A stretch of 64,000 nucleotides of DNA from JBGSKY01 sp041740995 (lineage in GTDB: Bacteria; Planctomycetota; Planctomycetia; Pirellulales; Pirellulaceae): positions 14,640 through 78,639 of the forward strand of contig JBGSKY010000321.1 in assembly GCA_041740995.1 (NCBI GenBank). The letters run 5' to 3'. Under the pieces are notes generated by a model. The model made no database searches and had not been told where the DNA came from. It was given only the letters and a program-made list of their open reading frames with translations. Both the position numbers and the translations under genes were made by a program. Shown here piece after piece: positions 43,836 to 52,459 of the stretch (positions are counted from its first letter, which is position 1; every line of letters starts with the position of its first letter).

Positions 43836-44009
43836 CGCGGATTCCAAAAATTTGAACGCCTTGAATCGCGTTTGCAAAAAGCAGGCTGTCTCCGACTTCC
43901 GGCAAGCTGAATAGATAGTGAACTAACTTTAAAACCGCGAAGCTAAAGACAGGCGGAAACAGTATTATAGTTGAAGTCTAGCCCGATCGCTTGCAGGTAA
44001 TTTTAAGCG

Positions 44010-45599
44010 TTAGAAGTCGATAGCAAGTCTGGAGCCGAAACCATAGATTTTACCGCTGCCAGTCTCGCGACCGATTACGTCGTCCACGTTGCGATCTGTA
44101 ACATTAAAATTCGATTGTAACTTCATGTTTGGATTCCAAAACCAGTTTAAGCCTGTTGTATAAGAGTCCAAAATACCTCCATTCAATCCCTGGTCGTTCA
44201 AATCAAGATGGTTATATCGGAATACGACTTGCCATGCGCCGCAACCACACATCCTTCCGTCTCGGCCAGGCTTAAAGAAATTATTGAAGGGAGTTACTCG
44301 TTCGAAGGCTCCGTTTTTCTTCAAATAATTGTCGCTTTCGCCGGTCAAAAAGTAACCGACTTGGGCGTATCCACCGTGGTACATCACGTTTCGGCCTGGG
44401 TCAGCAGAGTTAAGTTTCGCATCTTGGAGTCCGCTGAGCAAGTATTCCGATTGCCAAGTCAGCGGTCCGTACACCGCGACTAATTCGCTATTTACCCACT
44501 GCGTGTCATCGCCAAACAGAGTAATTCCAGCCGGAACTGGCCAGCCCGACGAAAGACCCGATCGAATTGCATCGCGCGTTCGATAGGTTTGAAAGCGTCC
44601 AGGAACTCCCGCTTGCTGTACTGCAGACGCTTGTCGGCCAGATACTCCGACGTGCAATAGTTCTCGACCATCATTTTCGTACCAAAGTAGATTCGTTAAC
44701 CGACCGCTGACAGAATAGTCGCCGTCACCCGAAGCGCTGCTGAAAATATTGTTTGTAGGTTTGAAAAGTCCGATATTCCAAACGCCGTTTTCATCTTCGC
44801 CATAGGTATTGAAGACGCTAATGCCCGGCTGGAAACCATTAAATAGTCCACCATAAAACGCGTCTTGGTTGAACGAACGTTCCATCAACGGTTGGAATCG
44901 ACTGCTGACGATATGTTCAAAACCGATTTGCTCTTTTTGACTACCGATTTTCATATTACCGACAACGGGAAGCTTCTTAATCTGCCACCATAGATCGGTT
45001 GGTGCAGTTAGCGTTTCGTCAAAGAAACCTGTAGTTCCAGGTTGATTCCGAACCCGCGCGGAATTCACAAAATCGAGTTCCGCTGCGTACTCGTGGACTT
45101 CATACAAAGTCCCGTCTATTCGCAGGCGAGCACGCCGAAAATCTACGCCATCCCCGTATGGAGTTCCGATTGCGTTGTTAACATTGGCAGGTGTCGAAAA
45201 CCAAGCATTATCGAATTGATAGCGACCGCCGATGTGTGTGCGAAATGCTTTGTCTTCGGTCATCAATTCCAACCCATTATTCCAATGGGCAGTCATTACC
45301 GAAGCTTGCTTCTTCTTTTCTTCCGGAGTCAGGCAAGCTCTCTTGGATGCCTCGTGTTCATCAATGCAATCTTCGATGAGCGCTTTTAATTCAACCTCAG
45401 TCAGCGAAAATGATGAATCTGAGTCGATGGGACTGGCGATCGTCGTTTGATCGGATGCGAGTGATCCCATGTGATATGCATCTTCGGGCGTACCACTGGT
45501 CCATTCTTGGGCATTAATTTTCGGAAAGCACAACCCGCCCAAAATAGCCGAACAAAGCCAGACTCTGGCCTTCAGTCGAAAATTGACCCATGCCATCAT
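44010..45599 (-). CDS. phosphate-selective porin O/P-type outer membrane protein
   Basis: It is 529 residues from the ATG at 45599 (AGGGAAG ribosome site). The signal peptide is RLKARVWLCSAILGGLCFP with likely cleavage near INAQE. A helical N-terminal part (LTEVELKALIEDCIDEHEAS) precedes the barrel. Barrel strands include HIGGRYQFDNAWFS, FRRARLRIDGTLYEVHEYAAELDF, PVVGNMKIGSQKEQIGFEHI, NIGLFKPTN, and the terminal YGFGSRLAIDF ending in aromatic Phe. These match the OprP-like family found as trimeric channels in the outer membrane. It may take up phosphate or pyrophosphate. No regulator adjoins it. Confidence 0.85.
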   Translation of the reverse strand: MMAWVNFRLKARVWLCSAILGGLCFPKINAQEWTSGTPEDAYHMGSLASDQTTIASPIDSDSSFSLTEVELKALIEDCIDEHEASKRACLTPEEKKKQASVMTAHWNNGLELMTEDKAFRTHIGGRYQFDNAWFSTPANVNNAIGTPYGDGVDFRRARLRIDGTLYEVHEYAAELDFVNSARVRNQPGTTGFFDETLTAPTDLWWQIKKLPVVGNMKIGSQKEQIGFEHIVSSRFQPLMERSFNQDAFYGGLFNGFQPGISVFNTYGEDENGVWNIGLFKPTNNIFSSASGDGDYSVSGRLTNLLWYENDGRELLHVGVSGRQASAVQQAGVPGRFQTYRTRDAIRSGLSSGWPVPAGITLFGDDTQWVNSELVAVYGPLTWQSEYLLSGLQDAKLNSADPGRNVMYHGGYAQVGYFLTGESDNYLKKNGAFERVTPFNNFFKPGRDGRMCGCGAWQVVFRYNHLDLNDQGLNGGILDSYTTGLNWFWNPNMKLQSNFNVTDRNVDDVIGRETGSGKIYGFGSRLAIDF

Positions 45600-45867
45600 C
45601 GTTAACTTCCCTGTCAACCTGAAATTGCTAACCGCCAGCACGACAGCACTTTACGCTGCCTGGTACTATCGTTCGAGTTTTTGCTGGTTTAATTAAAACG
45701 ATGCTGCCGATATTTCGCGCAAATTGAAGTCTGTATGTCCTATGGTTCTGATTGGAAAAAATGTAACGATTGTGCAAAGGTGTTACTTCACCCGCCTCGC
45801 GGTCAAAAGAAACTGAAGTGAGCTTTTGAAAAAGAGCGAATGAGATCAAGAATCGAACTTTAGTGGC

Positions 45868-45873
45868 TATAAT
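45868..45873 (+). promoter_or_regulatory. possible -10 element for terC
   Basis: A perfect TATAAT lies 87 bases ahead of the terC ATG. No convincing -35 sits 16-18 bases upstream (the hexamer there is ATCAAG). It is the only exact -10 hexamer I noted in the 360-bp gap between the porin and terC. The rest of that gap shows no gene. Confidence 0.3.
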
Positions 45874-45959
45874 TTTGCCGAAATCGAACGCTTGATTCGC
45901 GACGCACGCGCTCAAGCGCCCAGACGGGCGACGATTAGCTTTAACACTGAATCTAAAAT

Positions 45960-46778
45960 ATGAATTTCATCGAGTTCCATCGCTTCGCACCGTTACTCTC
46001 GGCCAGCCCAACAGGGGCTGATTGGATTATCTCCGCCGGCATTGCGTTGATCGCTCTGACCGCGATGGAAATTGTTCTCGGCATCGACAATATTGTGTTC
46101 ATATCGATCGTTACTGGAAAATTGCCGACTGATCAACAACGAAAAGCCCGTTTGATTGGGCTTGGTCTAGCCATGTTCATGCGTGTGCTTTTGCTGGTCG
46201 GCATCAAGTACATTATGGAGCTTGTGAACCCGATTTTACATCTGGATCAGATTGTTGTACCGATGGCAAATTGGTTTCTCGAACGCCCGGAAATCAACGA
46301 AGTGTCTTGGAAGGATTTGATCCTTTTGGGGGGTGGACTGTTCCTGATTTTCAAGAGTGTGAAAGAGATTGGTGAGCATTCGAACCATACCGACGAAGGT
46401 GCGTCGTTGGCCAAGCCAATAAGCTTCACGTCAGCCATCATCCAAATTGTACTGTTGGACATTATATTCTCGCTTGATTCAGTCATCACTGCAGTTGGCA
46501 TGGCCGAAGACATCGAAGTAATGATCGCTGCGGTAGTCGTAGCGGTTGTCGTTATGATGCTCTTTGCAGGTACTGTGGCCAATTTCGTCGAATCCAATCC
46601 GACGGTAAAAATGTTGGCCCTTTCATTCTTGCTGATGATCGGCGTTATGTTGGTCGCCGAAGGTTGCGGGACGCACTTCAACAAAGGCTACGTTTATTTC
46701 GCGATGGGTTTTTCGTTGTTGGTTGAAATATTGAATATTCGCGCACGGTCGAAACGAGTTACGAAGCATGCAGGTTAG
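45960..46778 (+). CDS. TerC-family integral membrane protein
   Basis: A 272-residue membrane protein with seven to nine hydrophobic segments. The family motif is seen as EIVLGIDNIVFISI (E-x6-N), and the second half repeats it as DIIFSLDSVITAVGM, plus RKARLIGLGLAMFMR and LLLMIGVMLVAEG. TerC proteins take part in metal ion (manganese) export or metallation of exported proteins, and in tellurium resistance clusters. The Asp and Asn residues in the two repeats are metal ligands. A small membrane protein gene overlaps its 3' end by 11 bases. Confidence 0.9.
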   Translation: MNFIEFHRFAPLLSASPTGADWIISAGIALIALTAMEIVLGIDNIVFISIVTGKLPTDQQRKARLIGLGLAMFMRVLLLVGIKYIMELVNPILHLDQIVVPMANWFLERPEINEVSWKDLILLGGGLFLIFKSVKEIGEHSNHTDEGASLAKPISFTSAIIQIVLLDIIFSLDSVITAVGMAEDIEVMIAAVVVAVVVMMLFAGTVANFVESNPTVKMLALSFLLMIGVMLVAEGCGTHFNKGYVYFAMGFSLLVEILNIRARSKRVTKHAG

Positions 46779-47205
46779 TTGGGTGCGGTTCATCTTGCGA
46801 TGTCTGGCTTACATTTGGGCGTCACCCTGGACTTTGGCAGCCTTGGCGTTAGCCGCAATCTCCAGTTTTGGCGGTACTTCGATACATCGATGCGGTTCAG
46901 TGCTGGGCTGCTATGGCGGGCCGATCGAATGGCTCTTGCGTAAAGCACCTATCCCAGGTGGTGCGGCTGCAATGACGTTCGGCCACACGATTTTGGCTAG
47001 AAATCGGAAGAGCTTCGACCGCACTTTGCTGCATGAATTGGTACATGTTCGTCAGTACGAAAGATGGGGGCCATTTTTTGTTCCAGCCTATCTATGCTTC
47101 TCAATAATACTCGCGATATCTGGTCGCGACGCCTACCGCGACAACCCGTTCGAAAAAGAGGCTTTCGAATCGGACAGATTGAGAGAACAATTGAACCAAA
47201 GGTAG
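46768..47205 (+). CDS. small membrane protein with HExxH motif
   Basis: A 145-residue protein with an N-terminal hydrophobic segment (about 15-35), a GGPIEWLLRKAPIPGGAAAMTFGHTIL stretch in the middle, and LLHELVHVRQYERWGPFFVPAYLCFSI. Here HELVH is a zinc-protease-like HExxH, followed by a second hydrophobic part and DAYRDNPFEKEAF. The HExxH-VRQ-ERWG block recurs in small bacterial proteins of unknown role (recall only). The start overlaps the terC stop by 11 bases, so the two are coupled. Protease activity is a guess. It might be a structural or regulatory factor. Confidence 0.7.
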   Translation: MQVSWVRFILRCLAYIWASPWTLAALALAAISSFGGTSIHRCGSVLGCYGGPIEWLLRKAPIPGGAAAMTFGHTILARNRKSFDRTLLHELVHVRQYERWGPFFVPAYLCFSIILAISGRDAYRDNPFEKEAFESDRLREQLNQR

Positions 47206-47233
47206 CGATTCAAGGTGCAGGCAAAACACCGAT

Positions 47234-50176
47234 TCACGACATCGCTGCGACTGTACCGGTTGTAATGCGGATTTGTTCCCAAAGTTTAGACAAGTAATCT
47301 CGATCGTTTTCAAGACGTCTTTGAATCGCCTCAAAATCTTCCGCTTTCAGCAAAAAAGCCAATTTTCGTTGTGATTCCAAGTCGATTTTCAACTTGCTGG
47401 CAGAGCTTTTGGCCATCAATTGCAGTGCCAAATCGATTTCTCGGATCGATCCAACTGTCTCGTCATACGCCTGACGACTGCCAAGCGATGCAACGGCATT
47501 AAGAAACATTTTGCTGGTGCTTTTCGAATTGGAAATTCGCTCAAAAGCAAAAACCAGATCGAGCATTGCGGGCAGCGATTCCATCGCGTCCTCTGTCAGT
47601 GACTGACAGACGCATGAAATGGCACTGCTTATTGCTGGCCATTTCGAGGCATCAATAGCAGTTGCGGTGAAAGATAGAACAGCGTCCGCCAGTTTTTTGC
47701 TTCCAGCGATCGGTCGTATCGAAGAAATCGAAAGCAAGTCTCTGCCGTTTGGTGGCACTTTTGTCGACGTCAAACGCAGCTCCTCAACGTTCATCGCTAG
47801 ATGTGACTTGCCGCGCATTGGTCCCCATTGCAAGTTGACGTCGAATAGCCGCTCGCCAGCGAAAGTTGAGTGCATTTCTTGAAAAATACTTTGCCCCAAT
47901 CGATCGAAAAGCGACTGAACTGAAGTAATATTTCCGTCCGATGTTGGTGCCATAAGTTGATCATAGACAATCAATATATCTAGACGGTCTTTGTAGCCGA
48001 TACTACGACTTCCATAACGATCAATCGCGAAAACAGCGAAGGATTGTTGAATTGGCGAAAGCTGTTTCGAAAGCTCATTTCCTTGAACGATGCTGAAGAA
48101 CCTCTCGACCGACTGAGCAATGATCACATCTGGAATCGATGATAAAGCAGTCAGCGTTTGGCTCGCCTTAGTACGTTTAAGCAGATTGTGAATCCCGATT
48201 CTCAACTGAAACGCCCGCTTGAACTCGGCACTCAATTCTGTACTTTCGATCCCGGCCAGCCACTTCCCAAAGGTTCCCTTGACTTCATCGTCAGAGGGTA
48301 AGCGGCCTAACAACAATGAATCAATTAGCTCATCAATCATCCCGGGAGATTGGGTCAGTTGATTCGTCAAGTAGGTGCTGGCAGCGCAAAGTTTGATCAT
48401 GGCTTTCATCGTCGCATGACCGTCAGCAAACAGTTGCCACAAAACTCTTTTGCCACCGATCGACTTTGTAATTCGATTTAAGTTATGCAGCGTGATTATT
48501 GGTGAAGGCGTCTTTGACACAGCGCCCAGTAGCTCGGGGGCGATATCGGCAAATTGCTGGCGACAGCGTCTAGTGGAAAGGATCGAAATTTCTTCCTCAC
48601 CCATTTGGCGTAACAAGTCATACACGGCTTGAGGGTCGGAGAAATTGTATTTTCGCAACACGTGCGAGACCCATGCGCGCGGCGGAAAAGGATCGAGCAC
48701 TAAATCGGTTTCTTCGGCAGGCCAGCCTTCGCTTAAAGCCGGATCCTTCAAGACTTCTAACAAATGCGACTTAACATTGTCGAAGCAGGCAGCCGAAGCT
48801 TGTCGGCGATGATGATAACGTCCTTCTTTGAATGGATTTTTGTCCAATCGCATGGCCAGACGGAGGTCATACAACTGACGCAAATTGTCCAGCAGTGTCG
48901 CCGCGTGACGTTCGGAAAGCAAACTTGCTCGTTCGAGTTGCTCGATCATTCGAAAGGAGTTCTGGCAACGAATCGATTCGTCTTTGTAACCAAATCGGAG
49001 CTGCAAAAGTTCGATCGTTCGCTTGATCAATTGAGCAACTTGGTCAGGATTGGATGTGTCCCACCGGATCAAGTCGCGACCGGAAAGCTGGCGAACAAGC
49101 TTTCGATTTAAAACCGCAACACCGCTTACATCGGCGTCGACAACGTAACGTCGATAGACCCATGGTCGCAAAGCATTGATGAACGAATGCCCAATGTTCT
49201 CGTCTCCGGCAAATGGTCGAATTCGAATGAAAGCCTGTCGCTGCCACGTTCTGCCGGTTAGTTCGTAGTCACGAATAGATTGCCCAAAATCGTGAACTAA
49301 ATTGTTCGTCCTGGAAAAATCGTTAGGCATCCATTGAATCGAATAGAGTGAATTTTTTGGATCGGTCCCGCTCAAGCTGTCCTTCAACTGATGAGCCAAA
49401 CGTTCAAAGAATTGTCGATTGCTAATCGAACGAAGCGAGTCGGTTTTTCCATCGCACTGAGCAACGATCATCAGTTGCAGCGTCGCGTCGGTCGCCAGCT
49501 CTCGTCCGCCAAAATCGCCGCAAGCTAGTAGCGCACACTGGGCAGGTGTGTCATCGGTTCGAAGTGGCACACCAAATTTGTTGACGAGTTGCTCATACGT
49601 CGTGTGGAAGTATGACTCAATAAGAAGTTCGGCCAGAATGGATAATCGTTCCGAAGTCTCGTCGATTGAGATTTCATTTTGAGCGTGTGCTAGTGCAATG
49701 TCGATTAAGTGCGAACGTTGCAAATTTAGAAAGTGCCGGTGGTGGTTCGAACGCCCGCTATCAATTTCTACCAATTGCTTTAGCGAGCAAGACACGTCGT
49801 CTCGAAAAGAATCGGGACTGCTAGTTGGAGCGTTTGCCAGCAGACACACTTGTTGGGAAATGAGCCATGCTTGTGGCTGGGAACCTAGATCGAAAGCGCG
49901 TAGGGCCCGATGTAAGATTGTCGGTTCGCGGAGTTCGACAAGTTCGAAACCGCGTTCCAGCTTGGCAGCGAAGAATTTGTACAAGCTTCGAAAACTGCCA
50001 AGCGAATCGCTCAATGGCTGCAGCAAATCAGGCAACTCATCAAGCAATCGATCCAAGCTGTCCGTTTCGATCGGCAACTGAAGCATCGATCGCACCACGC
50101 TCTCGCCTTGCTGCTGGTCGATGATGCCGGCCCGGTATAGCCAGTTCGTTGTGTCGATCGGTCGAATAGGTGGCAT
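47234..50176 (-). CDS. GlnE-like glutamine synthetase adenylyltransferase/deadenylylase
   Basis: A 980-residue protein with the GlnE layout of two nucleotidyltransferase domains separated by helical domains. In the first, the expected GGRELxxSSDxDL is GGRELATDATLQLM, losing both metal Asp. In the second, the expected GSDLDL is KDRLDILIVYD, keeping only the second Asp. The linker YGSRSIGYKDRLD still resembles family sequence, and the length is typical. The ATG at 50176 (MPPIRPIDTTN) is preferred. An open frame continues to 50278. Either it regulates glutamine synthetase in a different manner or it is an inactive derivative. Confidence 0.75.
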   Translation of the reverse strand: MPPIRPIDTTNWLYRAGIIDQQQGESVVRSMLQLPIETDSLDRLLDELPDLLQPLSDSLGSFRSLYKFFAAKLERGFELVELREPTILHRALRAFDLGSQPQAWLISQQVCLLANAPTSSPDSFRDDVSCSLKQLVEIDSGRSNHHRHFLNLQRSHLIDIALAHAQNEISIDETSERLSILAELLIESYFHTTYEQLVNKFGVPLRTDDTPAQCALLACGDFGGRELATDATLQLMIVAQCDGKTDSLRSISNRQFFERLAHQLKDSLSGTDPKNSLYSIQWMPNDFSRTNNLVHDFGQSIRDYELTGRTWQRQAFIRIRPFAGDENIGHSFINALRPWVYRRYVVDADVSGVAVLNRKLVRQLSGRDLIRWDTSNPDQVAQLIKRTIELLQLRFGYKDESIRCQNSFRMIEQLERASLLSERHAATLLDNLRQLYDLRLAMRLDKNPFKEGRYHHRRQASAACFDNVKSHLLEVLKDPALSEGWPAEETDLVLDPFPPRAWVSHVLRKYNFSDPQAVYDLLRQMGEEEISILSTRRCRQQFADIAPELLGAVSKTPSPIITLHNLNRITKSIGGKRVLWQLFADGHATMKAMIKLCAASTYLTNQLTQSPGMIDELIDSLLLGRLPSDDEVKGTFGKWLAGIESTELSAEFKRAFQLRIGIHNLLKRTKASQTLTALSSIPDVIIAQSVERFFSIVQGNELSKQLSPIQQSFAVFAIDRYGSRSIGYKDRLDILIVYDQLMAPTSDGNITSVQSLFDRLGQSIFQEMHSTFAGERLFDVNLQWGPMRGKSHLAMNVEELRLTSTKVPPNGRDLLSISSIRPIAGSKKLADAVLSFTATAIDASKWPAISSAISCVCQSLTEDAMESLPAMLDLVFAFERISNSKSTSKMFLNAVASLGSRQAYDETVGSIREIDLALQLMAKSSASKLKIDLESQRKLAFLLKAEDFEAIQRRLENDRDYLSKLWEQIRITTGTVAAMS

Positions 50177-50406
50177 GAAGCGGTACAGAATAAAAGGCGA
50201 TGTTGCGATGGCAGAAAAGAATCGCCCGGTTGTTAAACAAACCCGTCTTGTACTTTGAAAGATTGAGTGTGCCGCCACAAACCCAATTTTATTTTATCAC
50301 AAGCCGTGTTTGCATCGAAAGATTTTTGTGGGAATTCAGCGACCAACTTGCCCCCCGTTTCATGTCAATTAAATAAGCTTTTCTTCGAAGACAGGAAAAC
50401 GACTCG

Positions 50407-51372
50407 TTACGTAATCCCTAAAAACCAAGCTCCAGCAAAAATCCAAAGAGGTATGGAAATCAAGCCGACCAACGACGTTCCTAAGACGACTCGCAAAGCA
50501 GTATCAATATCGCCACCGTATAATCGCGTCATGACAATTGGAAATGTAGCCACAGGCATTGCCGCTTGCAGCAAAAGCACTTGGTCCAGCGCCGTAGTCA
50601 TTGGCAAGTAGCGAGCAAACATTAGAAAAACGACTGGCAGGATGCCCAACCTAACGATCACGGCGAGCACCAAAACGGATGCTCGTTGGGTCCACCGAAC
50701 CGACGAAACATGCTCCGCAATTATTGCGCCGCCGAGCACCAAACCGGCTGGTATCGCGCAATCTCCAAGCAGCCGAGCGGCTCTCATCATTGGCATCGGC
50801 AACCAAGTTCCCCACTGCATCTGCTGCACAATCAGTCCAATGATCATGGTCCAAAGTGGCAGCGATGTCACCAGCCTCACCAGCCCGCGCTTCAGTTCGC
50901 CGCTGATGACCAGTAGACCAACGCTCCACAAGGCGATATCGACGCCGATATTGTGAATTAACAGTGGATTGAAGGCATCGGGAAAGAATTGCTCGGCCAA
51001 CGGCAGAGGAATATAGCCGTAGTTTGCAATGCCCGTCGTCAGCGCAAAAGTCCGCTGGACAATCGGACTATCGATGCCAAAAAAAGGACCGATCGCTCGG
51101 ATCGCAAGCCAGGCGATCAAGAAACCTAAACACGTCGTTAAAAACCCGATTACTGGCGGATACCAAATCTCATTGACTGAACCCAAAGGCGGTCCAACCG
51201 CTATTTTGCTCATAAAATAGGCAGGAAAGAAGACGTTGGCGATTATCGACGCAAGTGAACGATCTGCATGACGGTCCAGCCAACCGAACCAAACCGCCGC
51301 CGCACCAGCCACCATTACCAGTAAGACGCCGGCTACCTGAGAAGCGATCGGCAACAAATCAGAAAATTGCAT
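50407..51372 (-). CDS. auxin efflux carrier (AEC) family transporter
   Basis: A 321-residue secondary transporter with about ten hydrophobic segments. Residues 12-30 (AGVLLVMVAGAAAVWFGWLD), FFPAYFMSKIAVGP, RTFALTTGIANYGYIPLPLAEQFF, GVDIALWSVGLLVISGELKRG, GLVLGGAIIAEHV, and AAMPVATFPIVMTRLYGGD are consistent with the family, which carries organic anions such as malate. GNYGFIPLP-like sequence is the conserved loop. No partner gene points to a substrate. It is divergent from glnE with a 230-bp gap without a gene. Confidence 0.82.
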   Translation of the reverse strand: MQFSDLLPIASQVAGVLLVMVAGAAAVWFGWLDRHADRSLASIIANVFFPAYFMSKIAVGPPLGSVNEIWYPPVIGFLTTCLGFLIAWLAIRAIGPFFGIDSPIVQRTFALTTGIANYGYIPLPLAEQFFPDAFNPLLIHNIGVDIALWSVGLLVISGELKRGLVRLVTSLPLWTMIIGLIVQQMQWGTWLPMPMMRAARLLGDCAIPAGLVLGGAIIAEHVSSVRWTQRASVLVLAVIVRLGILPVVFLMFARYLPMTTALDQVLLLQAAMPVATFPIVMTRLYGGDIDTALRVVLGTSLVGLISIPLWIFAGAWFLGIT

Positions 51373-51412
51373 GGCGAGTGATAGTACCTAGTCATTGTGA
51401 ATAGGCGTTTTC

Positions 51413-52396
51413 CTAATCAGCATTCGCCCGCGGACCGTCTTTTGTACTGGCTTCAAAGTGTTCCGCAAGTGCCAAATCAATCTCACTTAGCACCTCGGTT
51501 TCCAGCGGCGTGTCTAAGGCTGTCGCAAGTGTTCGAATTTGTTCAGCAGTTTTCGCTCCGCACAGGACACTCCCAATCTTAGGCTGTGCGAGCGTCCATG
51601 AAATTACCAATCGAGCGACAGACAGCGACCGCCGCTCGGCAATCTGCCGCAGCCGATCAATCAAATCGTGAGCTTGCTGCCAAGGTTTGCCACCAAAGAT
51701 TGGATAGCTCAGTCGTCGATAGTTTGGATCGAACCGATGATCTCGCGACATCGAACCGGCTAATAAGCCTTTCATCAACGCCCAATATGCTACGTAACTC
51801 GCTTCGGATTGTTCAAGCCAGGGCATCGTTTGGGCATAGCTTTGTTGCTGCAACATGTTGAGCGGCAGTTGGACCGCGATCGGTTGCGCAACGGATGAAA
51901 AACGGACAAGTTCATCAGGCGACAAATTACTAACTCCTATCCAACGCGTCTTTCCGCAGCGTTGCAAATCCGCCATCGTCTCGGCCATTGATTCAATCGA
52001 TGTAACGCCATCGGTACAATGCAAGTAAAGCAAATCGAGCGAGTCGATTGCAAGTCGTTGAAGAATTTCGTCACAATGAGCACGCAATGTCGAAGACCGA
52101 CAATCGACGACGCGTGTGCCATCCTCGCGGTAGTGCATTCCGACTTTCGAAGCGATGACAAATTTGGAGTAATCGCCATTTAACGCGGTTTTCAAAATGC
52201 GATCGCTGCGACCATCGATCCCATAACTGTAGGCGGTATCAAAATGATTGATCCCGCATTCAATAGCGGCTTGGATGGTCGCGATACTCTGCCGGTCCTC
52301 AACGCCCAACGTGGTCATACCAGAAATCGGCCAGAGGCCAAGTCCGATAGCGCTAACAAGCAAATCACTGGAACCAATCTGTCGCAAAGGCAGCAA
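51413..52396 (-). CDS. aldo/keto reductase
   Basis: A 327-residue (beta/alpha)8 NADP oxidoreductase. IGLGLWPISGMTTLG leads into HFDTAYSYGIDGRSDRIL (Asp and Tyr of the tetrad), VIASKVGMH (Lys), DLLYLHCTDGV (His), TRWIGVSNLSPDEL and the C-terminal SVLCGAKTAEQIRTL, which binds NADP. It is of the group that includes aryl alcohol dehydrogenases and pyridoxal reductase. The substrate is unknown. It is downstream of a sulfatase operon, which ends 63 bases away on the same strand. A second aldo/keto reductase lies at 55212. Confidence 0.85.
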   Translation of the reverse strand: MLPLRQIGSSDLLVSAIGLGLWPISGMTTLGVEDRQSIATIQAAIECGINHFDTAYSYGIDGRSDRILKTALNGDYSKFVIASKVGMHYREDGTRVVDCRSSTLRAHCDEILQRLAIDSLDLLYLHCTDGVTSIESMAETMADLQRCGKTRWIGVSNLSPDELVRFSSVAQPIAVQLPLNMLQQQSYAQTMPWLEQSEASYVAYWALMKGLLAGSMSRDHRFDPNYRRLSYPIFGGKPWQQAHDLIDRLRQIAERRSLSVARLVISWTLAQPKIGSVLCGAKTAEQIRTLATALDTPLETEVLSEIDLALAEHFEASTKDGPRANAD

Positions 52397-52459
52397 AATA
52401 TTCTTCCTAAGTTTTTCACATTACGTGCAAGGCTTCGATCGCGCTTTCTGTCAGTGAAG

